From NCBI GenBank assembly GCA_902729315.2, contig LR746264.1, forward strand, positions 7,471,878 through 7,535,877: 64,000 bases of DNA, given 5' to 3'. Within the stretch, counting starts at the first letter, position 1. The number at the start of each line of letters is the position of its first letter. The notes under the pieces are model-generated. The model searched no databases and was not told where the DNA came from. It saw only the letters and a list, made by a program, of their open reading frames with translations. Below are positions 1-12,500 of this stretch, piece by piece. This DNA is from Spirodela intermedia (lineage: Eukaryota > Streptophyta > Magnoliopsida > Alismatales > Araceae). The position numbers and the translations under genes are program-made.

Positions 1-663
1 GAAAGGGGCTGAGTTAGCCAATTATATTGCTTTTATGGGTGATTTTATATGTTGAGTGTCATCATTTGTTCGTTTATTGAATATGGTAGGAAACATCTTA
101 GCCAAGCAATAGGAAAATAATGCGTTGGAATGCACATTAGGCAATTTTGATTATTTTACTTTTGATGTTTCTGTTCCTCAGATGTTTGCTCCATCTCATC
201 ATACTTAGACATGTTTGTAACTTCGCAGAATGCCATTATCATAATAAGAAAAGCATACTGTAGGAAACAATATTCAAAATTCCAGATTCAGTATACAAAT
301 GACTTTTGGCGAATCAAAGGTGGGGAAATAAAAAAATCTCAGGATATCATCATTTGTGACCCAAGTTAGAGAGCATCTTTAATCCTTTTGGCCCAAGAAC
401 CCCTTAAAGGAATGTGAAACATGTATTTGGAATTGAAATTTCTTGGCCAAAGTACCATGGCCACATATGGTCGAGTTTTGCATAGCAATAAAATTCCCAA
501 ATTTTAAATTAAATGTATAAAGGCCTAGTATCCATAAGAAATTTTCAACATGTATAACCAAAAAAATCATTAAATTGTAAATATCCAGAATTGATGAATT
601 ACTAATACTAAAAAATTGAAAAATTCAAGGAACCATTTGAACCTCATGAAATTTACAAAGGTG
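1..663. other. Intron sequence of NUP214, left of the retrotransposon
   Basis: AT-rich sequence with no coding exon that I can recognise. The expected preceding NUP214 exon (the N-terminal propeller) is not visible here. With the matching sequence at 5671-6501 it forms one intron interrupted by the Ty3 element, assuming the upstream exons lie beyond the left edge. Confidence 0.6.
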
Positions 664-668
664 GCCTT

Positions 669-934
669 TGATACAATCCCCTCCTCTCCTCTTGGGCAAA
701 GAAGGGAAAATGAACAATGTATTCAAGAAAAACAAAGAAAACAATGATCATATGAGAATTAGTTCGAGAGAATTCCCCACTCTCCTTCCTCTTGTGCCAC
801 TTCTACCATGATACCCCCTTTTATTCATTGGGGAGGGTATTTATATTATTCAGTCCTTTCCTATCCTATTATTTATTATAGAAGCTTCTAGACTACTCTT
901 TTACGACGAACATGTTATTAGGGGTACCATATCA
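669..934 (-). repeat. 3' LTR of the Ty3 element
   Basis: 266 bp, starting TGATAC and ending TATCA in plus orientation, and directly repeated at 5402-5665. It carries the shared core around 'agaagcttctagact'. Because the element reads on the minus strand, this is its downstream LTR. Confidence 0.92.
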
Positions 935-948
935 GTACTCCCCCCATT
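935..948 (-). other. Polypurine tract of the Ty3 element
   Basis: On the minus strand, a purine run with six G residues (GAATGGGGGGAGTAC) abuts the internal edge of the 3' LTR. This is the usual place for the plus-strand priming polypurine tract. Confidence 0.7.
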
Positions 949-959
949 CAAATCCACCT

Positions 960-3900
960 TGTCCTTGAGGTGGAAGTTAAGAAATCTATGTATTATCTCT
1001 GAAGCTGCTTTTCATGTTGCTTCAAATTCTGAAAGACCTACCCATTTGATGAGGACCTCGAGTCTTGTTGTTGTAGGCCAAATCTCTTGATGTGACTCTA
1101 GTACAAGTCTCCATTCAAGCTCCTATGTTAAATTTGGAGGAAGGGGTTGTACACAATCCTGAAGTCCTACCATCCTATGTAGTTATAATACATGAAACAC
1201 AGGGTGAATAGAAGAGTGGACTGAAAGGTCCAATCGATAGGCTAGGGATTTCATCTTGAATGGGCGGAAATGAAGGTAGACAAAGTCCCCTTCCATAAAT
1301 TGAACATCTCATCTCCCTCTATCAGCCTTCTGTTTCATAATAGTTTGGGCACGCTTCAATTGGTCTTTGATGATAGTGAGCATCTGATCTCTGTCATGTA
1401 GTTACTGATCTATTGTAGAAAGGGGTGAGGGCGGAATGCATATTTGATGATGGTGGGAGGATCTCGTCCATAAACCACATTGAATGGGGTTGTTTTGAGA
1501 GACGAATGGTAAGTAGTGTTGTAGCAATACTCAGCCCAATGGAATCATTCACTCCATAAATTGGGTTTATCGGATGCAAAACATCTTAAGCAAGTTCCTA
1601 AGTACCTATTGATAACTCTGATTGCCCCATCGGTTTGAGGGTGGTATGCGGTATTCATCTTTAATTCGACACCCTGCAATTTGAATAGTTCCTTCCAAAA
1701 ATTGCTGGTAAAAATATTGTCACGACCTGACGTATTTGATCTTGGAATCCCATGAAGTCGTGCCACTTGGAAAAGATGAGTGCGATCTCAAGAGCTGAAA
1801 GCAGATGTTTTAGTGGAATAAAGTGACTATATTCGGTCAATATGTCCATGACAACCAGTATGGAATTGAACCTCTTAGATTGAGGCAATCCTTCCAAGAA
1901 ATCTATACTTAAGTCCTCCCAAATGTGTGCAGGCATTAGTAATGATTGTAGCAAACCTACAGGAACAAGTGAATATATCTTTTATTTTTGACATGTTGCA
2001 CACTCATCAATATATCTCTTAATGGACTTTTTCATGTCTGACCAGAAAAGATTTTCTGATGCTGTTTGATAAGTTTGAAGAAATCCAGCATGTCCACCAC
2101 ATGGGCTACCATGAAACTCTCTTACAAGAATTGAAATAAAAATAAATTGAGCTGAGGTTACCAGTTGTTGTTTATGCAGTAATATTTCATGCTATAATGA
2201 GAAGTTAGGATGTGCTTGAGAATTTTTAGAGAGATCAGAAACAATTGAGAATAACCTTGAATCTTGAGATATTTCATCTTTGATCTTAGTAAGATCTATC
2301 AATTGAAAATGTGACATACATTTTTTGTAGTTATGTTGCAGTAGGTAAGCGAGATAAAGTATCTGCCACTTTATTATATTTTCCTATTTTAAATCTAATT
2401 TCGAAATCTAGACCCATTAATTTGATCAACCACATGTGATAAAGATCCAGCACGAGCTTCTGTTCAAATAAAAACTTGAAAGGCTTCTGATCTGTGCATA
2501 TTATAAACCTTTGATGTAACAGGTAATGGTGTCACTTTTGGACAGCCCTTACTGTGGCGAACAATTCTCGTTCATAGGTTGATTTAGTTTGTAACTTTTT
2601 TGATAAATTTTAACTGAAATAAGCTATATGTCGACCTTACATTAATACAGCTTTAATGTCATAATTCGAAGCATCTATTTCAATGATGAATGTTTTAAAA
2701 AAATCGTGTAAGGATAATACTGGAGCTGTAGACATTGCCTTGCAAAGTTGATCAAAAGCACTTTGGACGTCTTGATTCCAACAAAATGATTCTTTCTTTG
2801 ACAGTTTAATCATGGGTGCTACAATTAAATCATATACTGCCACAAAACGGGAATAGTAATTAGTAAGTCCTAGGAATGATCCATTGTCCATTCTTTGGAA
2901 TTGGCCAACTTATCATAGGCGAAATTTTTCATTGATCCATTGTCACCCCTTCGTCAAAATCTAGTGCCCTAAGATATTTCAATTTATGTTGACCGATTTT
3001 ACACTTCTTTGTGTTCACATGTAAGTGGTTTTCAAATAGTACTTAGAATACTTGTAAGAAGAGTTGCTCATGTTAATCTTGGTCTCTATTATAGACTAAA
3101 ATATCATCAAAAAATACAAGAACAAATCAACGAATATAAGGTCGAAAATTTTGGTTCATTAATGACTAGAAAGTAGCATCAGCATTCATTAAACCAGATG
3201 ACATTACCACAAATTCGTAATGGTCCTCATGGGTTTAAAATATTATTTTAGGAATGCCATCTTTCATCATTCTAATTTGGTAATATCTAGATTTTAAATC
3301 CAATTTTGAAAATACTATTATATCATATAGCTCATCCAATAACTCATCTACCATAAGTATAGGATAACAGGTGGGCATAATCATTTTGTTTAAGGCATAA
3401 TAATTCACACAAAATCGTCATCCCCTATCTTTTTTTTTTACTAAAATTGTTAGACTAGTGTAAGGATTTTATGATGGTTGAATTATACTTGTGTCACCAA
3501 GTTCGTAAATGATCTTCTCAATTTCATCCCTCTAATAACGTGAATATCTATAGGGTCTGAAATTGACAGGTTTAGTTTTGGGGTAGGCATGGATCAAAGG
3601 ATCTTTCTCTCTTGTAGGAGGTAATTCAGTTAGTGGAGAAAATACCTGAGAAAATTGGCTTCGAAGCATACCTTCCAATTTGGTGGTGAAGACTGTTTTT
3701 ATATGTTCTTGAGAAGCCGTTGGAACTTGATGTAGTTTCAGCAATAATGATTTATTCTTCTTGGTTAATTTTTCCATAGTATTCAAGGAAAAAGTAGTTT
3801 TTAACAGACTTATGTCTCTTTTCAAGGTTTTTACCTTCCTATCTGCCACAAATTTCATGATTAATAGCTGCCAATGAACATGCATCCATCCGATTGTTCC

Positions 3901-5330
3901 CAACCACTGCATACCCAATATGAGGTATGTGCTACCTAGCTGCAAAGGTAAGAAATCTTATGTAATTGTCAGTCCTTGTAATTGTAAGGTAACATCTTTA
4001 CAATTTTCCTACCCTTTAACTAAATGTCTATTTCCATAATAATGTCATAACTCATGAATTCGTTTAGAATTAATCTTTCTTTTATTAGACTCACACGTAT
4101 GAAATTATGTGTGGCCCCACAGCCTGTCGTAATAGTAACATCATGACCATGTAGGGTCCCTTTTGGCTTCATTGATCTTGGTTGTGTAAGTCCAACCACG
4201 GAATTCAATGATACATGGGCAGTAAACAATGTTCCTTCCTCATTACACGAGTCCTCCATATCAGCCCAATCAGCTTCTAGTTTTTATTGAGTCAGTTTAT
4301 CATCAGATTGAATAATTAAATGTGGAAAAGCTTCTTACAACGATGACTAAATTCATATTTGTCATCACAATGGAAGCATAAATCATTGATCTTGCATTCA
4401 TGAACTTCAACATCTTTTAATTGAATATGTCAGCTCTGTCTGCCCTACAAGGGATTGCTGTCCACCCCTATTTTTTTTTTGTTTCATATTGAATTGTTGA
4501 ATTGTTAGGATAATCAGGCCTTCTCTCATTGCTTCGTACATGATTTCCTCGTGAGGGAAATCTTATTGTTCTTGGTGTGCCCTACATGATATGTCACACT
4601 TCACAGTGTGCAAGTACTCTTCAGCCTCCATAATTTCTAATAATCTCACTGGTTTCGTTCTAGAAAACTCAGATTGAATTTCTACCTTCAGATCTTTCAG
4701 ATATGTATGTTCCATGACTTCCTCTGAAATCTTAGAAAGAAAGGTAGAGAAGCGTTCAAATTCTTGTCTATAATCAGATACAGATCTTTCTTGGTTAATA
4801 TCAAGAAATCGTTAATACATATTTCCTATTTTAGAAGTTTTAAAACACCTCTCAAGTTGGATGTGAAAATCTTGTCAATTCTTGAATAGATATTGATCTT
4901 CCGTCTAAATGTACCATTCTAATGCAATATCATCCATGTGTAAGCTGGTTAACCTCCATTCATTCTTCTTATTGAATTTTGTTGATTCAAAAATATCACT
5001 CTGCACATTGGAGCCATCCTTCAGGATTGTCTCCTTTGAATATTTCAAGATCTCCTTTCCTTGTAGGCTTCCATCTGGAATTTAATTTAGAGTTGGCAAG
5101 AAGGTTGGTAACTCTGGTTGTGGATTGGTTCTCTCTTGTTGCTCATTTTATCGAGAATTAATGACTGATTGAGATGTCATACTTGTCGTTGGATCCTTCT
5201 TTTCTAATGCTAACAGCTTTTCACTGACAGAGGTTCTTGAATTCTTCAAATTTCTCATCCATCCATTGAAGGAATTTTTGTAGCAGATCCATCGTACATC
5301 ATTGTTCTTCTTTGATTTGTTCTGCATTGG
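960..5330 (-). pseudogene. Ty3 gag-pol relic with C-terminal chromodomain
   Basis: The reading frame is broken throughout, but family landmarks survive. A protease region near 4020-4260 keeps a GATHNFI-like stretch while the catalytic Asp-Ser/Thr-Gly is altered. The reverse-transcriptase start near 3530-3690 keeps the LPP..R..D and RPYRY signatures. RNase H near 2640-2890 keeps FLGLTNYYSRFV and an IDAS motif. The integrase core at 1545-1954 keeps YHPQTDGA. A chromodomain at about 965-1110 keeps LIKWVGL and a diverged LKDKV end, with the expected Trp codon of the EATW motif read as TGA. Gag occupies about 4300-5330. Chromodomains in this position are known to steer integration toward heterochromatin, yet this copy sits in a gene intron. 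It is non-functional. Confidence 0.85.
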
Positions 5331-5383
5331 TCTCTAATGCCTCCAGACGGTTTTCTGCAATTCTTGGTCCCATGATTTCAAAA

Positions 5384-5399
5384 CCTTGCTCTAATACTG
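5384..5399 (-). other. Primer-binding site of the Ty3 element (initiator tRNA-Met type, decayed)
   Basis: Directly inside the 5' LTR, the minus strand reads CAGTATTAGAGCAAGG. This matches the common plant TGGTATCAGAGC initiator-Met primer site apart from about three changes. The position and near-match support the call. Confidence 0.65.
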
Positions 5400-5401
5400 G
5401 T

Positions 5402-5665
5402 TGATACGATCCTCTCCTCTCAGACAAAGAAGGGAAAACGAACAACGTATTCAAGAAAAACAGAGAAAACAATGAATAGATAGGAATCAGTTCGAGAGTA
5501 TACCCCACTTTCCCTTCCTCTTGTGTCACTTCTACCACATTACCCCCTCTTACTCACAGGGGAGGGTATTTATATTGTTCATCCCTTTCTTATCCCAGTG
5601 TTTATTATAGAAGCTTCTAGACTGTTATCTTACAGCAAACATATATCTTTAGGGGTACTGTATCA
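5402..5665 (-). repeat. 5' LTR of the Ty3 element
   Basis: 264 bp, TGATAC...TATCA, homologous to 669-934. In transcription order of the element this is the upstream LTR, followed by the primer-binding site. Confidence 0.92.
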
Positions 5666-5670
5666 GCCTT

Positions 5671-6501
5671 CTATCAAAATCCTAAGATGCCTCATTGTAC
5701 TGCTGTGGAACAAAGGACAGCAATAAATGTCCAAAATAACATTCAAATTCAACTATGTAGCTCAATTAAAAAAATATCACGGCAACGTCATCAAACCATT
5801 TTATTTTTCCTACGTTTGAGATGATGGGAAACTTTACCTTTCAACAAGGAACAAATGCTAATTCAAAAACATGTTCATGTGCACAGTCTGTCGTTGTGCA
5901 CTCATTTTAACTAGATATTAGTTCCTGAAGTAGTTCAAATATTTTAAATGTTGGACAGAGAGGCAGCATTTTGTGTATATTTATGCCTTTAATGCAAAGG
6001 ATTATGTAAATTTCTATGTCTGCATTTGCTTATGTTCCACAATAAACCCTGATATCCAAACATAAGGAAAGTGTTGCCATTTATAAATCGTGACATAAAA
6101 GGATAGATAGTCTTTGGACTTTGGGAGAGGATGACAATTAAAGTTGAAATGACAGAAGGAAATTTCTCAAATTATCTGACCCATGGCTAAGTTCATCTGC
6201 AATAGTCAGTCAGAGCAAGGTTCTGTGTATGTAAGGAACTTAAAAAGTATTATTAGTGTGATATTTTATGTAGGGAACTGTAAAAGGTATACTCGTTAAA
6301 TTTATATCTATTTTTTCTGGAGTGGTCTCGAGAAAAAAAGTCTATAAAACAGTTCTATTGGAGTGTGGCGCAATTCTAATGCCATTGCAGGCATTAAATT
6401 TCTTTCAGAGAATTCTGTGTATGTTCCTTTAATTTGTTTTCTTTTTGTTTCCTTGTTGAATTTCAAATGATCAGTTTTTCTCATTCACATCTTTTTTGTA
6501 G
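5671..6501. other. Intron sequence of NUP214, right of the retrotransposon
   Basis: AT-rich intron tail ending in a pyrimidine-rich acceptor (cttttttgtag) at 6501. No coding segment is recognised. Confidence 0.7.
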
Positions 6502-9500
6502 GCTTCCTCCAAGGCGGTGGTTGTTTCTTTCAGTGATTTATTTCATGGTATTGTCGATGACATAGTACCTTCTGGCAGTGGACCCCACTTATTTGTGAAC
6601 TATTTAAAAAACTGGTATTGTTACATCAAAGCTGATAGTTGTCTATCTTCCCATTTTTCTCTGATATGCTAAAGTTTCTTTGTTAATCTTCCCCTCACTA
6701 CAAGAGGTGGAGCCACTGTTTATTCTTGCTCTTTGCTAGTGTTTAATTCCCAGGTTATGGTTGCAACTGTTGTCTAAGGATTCAGGAGTCTCATGTTTTC
6801 TGTTGTCTTCCAAACAATTCTGTCAGTATTAGCAATTTATGCAGATAAGAACTTTTATGGAAAATTTCTAAGTGGACTGTTATCATGTTGGCAGCTAGTC
6901 AAATTTTGCTTAAAATTTATCGTTCACTAGATTGCTGCTAACCCTGGTCTATTGTTATGCGTATGTATTCACATGTGGCATTTTCTGAGATACTCCAAAT
7001 ATAGGTGAGTCAGATGGTATTTCTCAATCAGGTTCGCATGTTTCTGTTTTCTTTGCCATGTCTTCGATTTTCCCTTATTCACGGACGGTCTGAACTTTGC
7101 ACTTGACAATGTACATGTTTACCTTTTTGGATCGACTTTGGAATACGCCAGATTCGAACCTGGAGCCAACGATGATATGTAGTCCTTTTTTGTGCACAAA
7201 ATTCTTTTAAAACTTTGTGGTACCTGACACCTTCAAAAAGAATCTGCATCAAGATGTATTGATTCGAAAACCTGTTTTAACTGTTTGAATTGGTGATAAA
7301 ATCGTCTTGAGCTTCAAGGCCATTCTTTTGGCATTGTCTTCCCGTTGTATCAGGTTCATGTTGAACCAAACAACAGGAACATGTTCTATTTAGTTAAATA
7401 TTTTTCGCTGTGCACTTTATGTAGCCAATTGAATATTTTTTTACCATTTTATGTCGCCAGGGACCTGGCTCTTGTTGCGAACAGGAAGAATACAGATGAA
7501 CACGTTGTGCTCTTGGCATGGTCCGGAGAGGATGGAAAAGGACCCATTGGCCTTGAATTTGAACAAGAAAAATTTATTCCTCGGATTGAACTTCAAGGTA
7601 TAGCTATTTTTGAACGTTTCATTAGATTTGGCTCATCCTGATGGTGAATTCAAATAGTATCGCTTCGATACTCTGGTTTTCCTCCATAGAGCGAGGACTG
7701 GATCTCTTGATGTTGTTTCCTCTTGTAGGCTTTATATATGTTTCCATTAAAGAAGATTTTTCTTTGGAACTAGGAATCTTTCTAGTTTACATTTCCATAA
7801 CGCGGCGATAAGTATTTGAAGGATGCACCTCCAATTATGGGAAGCATCTTGTTTATTTACCAGAAATTTGCCTCCTATATACGTTGCTTCGGTTTCATGA
7901 AGTAAGATAGAGTATCCATGATGGGCTGGGAAACTGGACGGAGATCAGGTCAGGTTAATTCTCAATAGGTTCAAGTTTAGAGCTTGCTGGACCTGTCAAA
8001 AACTTTTATGGCCCTTCCTGCACTCAATAGGATTAGGTGAAGCTGTATCATCTCACCAAAACTGGTTCGGTTCCCATTACTATCCGCAAATAAAGAGTAT
8101 ACTGATTCCTTAAATCTTTTTAACCCTTTTTCTCTGCAAATTTTGTCTGCAGACTTAACCTTATTATCTGAAGGGTGGTGGCCCATACTTCAGATAATAA
8201 GGTTGTATGCTAAGCACCTGGTGCTTAAGCATTTTAATTTTAATTTTTAATTTTAAGTGAACACTTCAGATAATTATAATTATAATGATAATTATAATTT
8301 TATTATCTCTGGCTGCATGCTTAGGCAACTGGTGCTTTATATCTTGATGTTGCAGAACAAAGTATCTTACCAGTGTTTGACGCTGTATATCATTGCCGTT
8401 GGGATTAGTCCCCTTACATTGTATCCTTCTCTCCTGTTGTTGTTTAGCCGACAATCATGAGGTAGGTGTGGTTAACAATTTGTTTCAGACAGAATATTAC
8501 ATGTTAACAAGGCTTCCCTTTGTGTTCACTGTTTTTTTAAAAATGTTAGAACTTTGTGGTAATATATAGTTAATTTTCCTAATGGGCAATCATGCTGATG
8601 TCTGATCACAAAACTTTTCCCTGTAGTTTTGTAAGCGCATCAATGATTTTATACTTCTCTCAGTATTTAAATAATCGGGATTAATCAGGTATGATTGGCG
8701 AACTCGAATACACCTTGAAATGAAAAATGTGGATTGTTTTCACTTCTATTGTATGAAGGATTCAACGTTGACATTGTGTTTTACAGTTTTTTCTTAATAT
8801 TGGTTCTCTACTAATATTTTTATGGTCTAATGAGGATATCTCCTTTCAGAAAGCCGTGATGAGAATCTTCTATTGGGATTTGATATTGACAGAGTATCTA
8901 TACACGAGAAGCTTGAGCTCATAATAGATTCGGAAGTCAAGGTTCTCTCTCCTCATTGTGTCCTGTTGTGCCTTTCTTGTGAGGGGAAGATCATTATGTT
9001 TCATGTTGCTAGGTAAACATACGCCTTAATGATGTATGTTAATTATATCACTTTTTATCAGTAAAGTCTGAAGTGCCACTGTGATCCTAAATCTCCTGGA
9101 AATCCTGGAATATGATTACTGGCACCTTTGAAATTTCTATTTGGTGTTATTTGTAGGGTTTCGGAGCCTGCTTGTTCCCAAGAAATTTTAAAGGCCCCTT
9201 CCAAAGATGATTTTTCTTCTGTTGTGCCTTTATCGGCCGAGTCAACTTCATCCACTATTGGATTCAAGGATGAGCAAGGTGTGCCTATAGATGCTAAACT
9301 GAAGGAAAGCAGTTCTAATGTACCAGCCATAAATATTGGTAACTGTTCTACGACCTCTTGTTAACATGCAATAGTACTTTGAACTTTGCTTTACTGTCCT
9401 TGGGACAGATTTACTTTTTCATTGTGGTGGATATTCTGGATAGTAATCAATCACAATATTACCATCATGAATATTTTTTTGAGACTGTTGCTATCAGCTC

Positions 9501-12500
9501 TCGCAGGTCAGGCGTCGGGAACCTTTGGTTCTGTACGTTCTTCCACAGTGCTGGGGCAGGCCAATATTTCTCCAGCCAGGAATGAAAAGACTGAACAAAT
9601 TGCGCGGTTTTCTGCTGAATCATCTCTTAAACAAGGAATTAACTCAACAGGAATGAAGTCTGGGACTTATGTGTCTCTCTTAGGCAGCCAAAGAAGTGAA
9701 GCATCCAGTACCATGGAATCAAGCACAGTTTTTTCTAAGAACAAAGGTGGTCCAACATCTGTTATCCCAGATAACCTCCCTATTACTCCTTTGGGAGTAG
9801 AGTCCGTCGGAAAATCCAGTGTTTCTGATGGAACTATGTTGAAATCTTCCTTATATTCATATGAATCTACGCTGGGTGATTCCCAAGGAGCTGTCGGATC
9901 CCAGAGAAAGACTATCAGCCAGGGTTTTTCAAGCGTAATTCAACCAAGTGTTAAGCTCCCCCAGGAATCTGGTGGTTTCACGTCATTTTTGGATAGTACA
10001 AGAGCTCCCTTAAGATCAGGATATATTGAACCTGTTCCTGCCTTGGGGATCCCTTCAACTTCGTCAAAGGAGAATATTACTCATGGAAAGTTCCTCATCT
10101 CGAACACGCAGGATGCAGGAGGTGGTCATAAAGCTTACAGGTTTCCTGGAATGCAAGAGTCTGAGACGAAGTTAATAAAGCAATTTTACAGTGTATGATT
10201 GTCTTGGCCACTATGCACCTTTACTGTTTAAATAATTTTCAGTTGTAATATTATTTCACTCTTTTTCCAGATTTTGTATTTGAGAGGAATAATTAAGCAA
10301 TAATTCATTGGAACACTGTTTCTTTTTCTTTTTCATGCACACCACTTTTTTGGATTGTTTACTGGTATGATTTTTGGCATATTTCAATAAATGTCATGGT
10401 CATTGACTCAATTTTATTACAGTACATTCCATGTAGGTGGTCAAAAATTTCTGTGTACGACTGGATACAACTGCATACAACCTCCCTATTACATTGCATC
10501 TTTTGGTGATGCCCCATTCTTTCCCTCTAATACTGGATTGGAAGAGAACAGTCTGTGTCAGTCTTATAGATAAAATCCTTCATGACCTGTGTTGCTTTCT
10601 CATTGTCTTTTAAGCATTGCTGATGCAATAATAGGATGAGTGTTCCATGTATAGATTTGCTGCACTAGAGCAGTATAACCATGTCTTGAGAAACCATTAT
10701 CAGGGCGGTGTATCATTTCTCCGGCTAAAAATTGGGTGTGCCGGTGCATCATCTCTTATGGATATTTCCAAAAGAGCCAAAGACTCTGGACTCTAGTTTA
10801 GTTTGGATTTACCGGATGATGCTTATTTGCTCCCTTCCTCATCAGGATCATTATTCATCATGAGAATGTTTATGCCATGCCTATACTTCGCTCTTGCTGT
10901 AAGTTTTTTCATTCACTGTTTCACTCGTATTTGTGTTCAGGTGGATGATATGACAAAAGAACTTGACGAACTACTAGCGGGCATAGAACAAGAGGGCGGT
11001 CTCAGGGATGCGTGTACTGTCATCCAGAGAAGTTCGGTGCTGTCTTTGGAGGAAGGCGTAAATAAACTATCAGAGAAACTCAGGATGTGCAAGGTGATGA
11101 GTGCCTTCCCCACCCACACATCACTTGTGAAAGAGAATACCTTTTTTATCATTTCTGTCGCTTAGAAAGGTTAATGCGACTGTGTTGCATTCTTGTTTAT
11201 TGGTATAACAATTAATTGCTTATCAGGCACTGAGTTTAGTGCATGATTGTTTATAGTAGATAGCTTGTCCCACATGTCATCACAAAGGAAAAAAATTGTT
11301 GAGCTTGGTTTAGCATTCCTGAAACTAAGGCCTCACCATTGACACATTGACGTGGCAGAAAAAATCCAGTAGACTCCGCAGTTATGATTCAAATAAAATA
11401 CTAAAATATATATCTCCTGATTTGAGGTTGGAAGATGCATCACCTGCTGTCTCAGGGCATTAAAGTCACCTCACAAAATTGAAGTTCCTCTGGAATATAA
11501 TAAAGTATTGTGGCTTACTTTTTAACTAAATTCCCCTTAGCCATGTTTTATCGTACCACAATCCTCGAGCTCCTCCCATCTGCACCTTCCCTTAGAAGCC
11601 TGCCATTTCTCCCTTTTGTTTTCGTGAGTTGTCAGACATCAATTCTAGAGGTTCTGTCTATTTGGTGCATAGACATGAGAATTTTCCAAGTTTGAAACAG
11701 ACTTGTCGCATCTCAATTGACTCAGTTTGGCTACTCTTCATTCCTAGATGTTCACTTTCATTGGTGTGGACTGTTGTTACCAAAATGTTCCAGGAATTAT
11801 ACGTATGCAACCTTTTTAAATGTAAGCTTATTAGGCTGAGTGGGTTTCTTGTGAAACTTCTTTCCATTGATGTGCAACAGGTTATTTTCTTTGTAATAAT
11901 GTTGTTTCCCTCTCTTTTCACTTTACTTATGCATCTCTACTTTTGAGCTGATAAGATTTTTTGATGTTTGACTCAGGTCAAAGTAGAGGAACAGCTGAAA
12001 GAGATCCAACAACTTCAGGACAAAAGGATGCAAGGTTTGTTGTTTGCACTTTAAGCCTGGCTCATGAACGCAACCCAAGCATAAGTTTTCTTGTTTTTCA
12101 TTCGCTTTTTTTTTGTTTAAGAGTGTTTTCTTACGTTATATATGGAGAAGACAAAAAAAATATGAAAGACACCAATCTCTCAACCTTATTCCTTTTTATC
12201 CTTTTTTTTCCATTACTTTCTCCGAAAATGTTTTATTTTTATTTTTAGGTACTAATTGAACCAATATAGCTCTCTAAGGTGGACTTGACCAGATAGGACT
12301 CTGGATTCAACTCTATAAGCACGAAAACTGAGCTAGATCAAATCGAATTGATTCCTTTAATTTGCTAAAAAAGAGGATATATTCTTATGCACTTTTAATC
12401 AAAAAGCGATAAATTAGACTTTGGTGTAGATTTCCTATACGCGTGGACCACATATCCATCCATTCCTCTTCTCTTTCCCGTTTGTGCAGTGGAGCCAGTG

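Larger units (their letters stand above)
664..5670 (-). mobile_element. Ty3-type chromovirus LTR retrotransposon, degenerate, inserted in a NUP214 intron
   Basis: This is a full-length but inactive LTR retrotransposon of about 5.0 kb on the minus strand. It is bounded by LTRs at 669-934 and 5402-5665, both running TGATAC...TATCA, and by the 5-bp target duplication GCCTT at 664-668 and 5666-5670. Reading the minus strand, relics follow in the order gag, protease, reverse transcriptase, RNase H, integrase and chromodomain, which is the Ty3 chromovirus order. The short LTRs and small total size resemble the Reina clade; that assignment is an inference. Every coding part carries stops or frameshifts. 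By eye the LTRs agree at roughly 85 percent, so the insertion looks old. Confidence 0.9.

Noticed and set aside
7141-7175. tRNA-like T-arm on the minus strand (GGTTCGAATCTGG, B-box match)
   Set aside because: The stem is one base short, and no A-box, anticodon arm or acceptor stem can be folded upstream. Treated as coincidence or a tiny tRNA-derived remnant.
8457-8470. Candidate small NUP214 exon ending at a GTAGGT donor
   Set aside because: Splicing 7597 directly to 8850 gives RIELQ-ESRDEN in phase, matching the family, so no exon is required here.
10391-10573. 60-codon frame in the NUP214 intron 10193-10940
   Set aside because: Direct splicing from 10192 to 10941 reproduces the plant NUP214 order (QFYS then VDDMTKEL). 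This frame is intronic noise.
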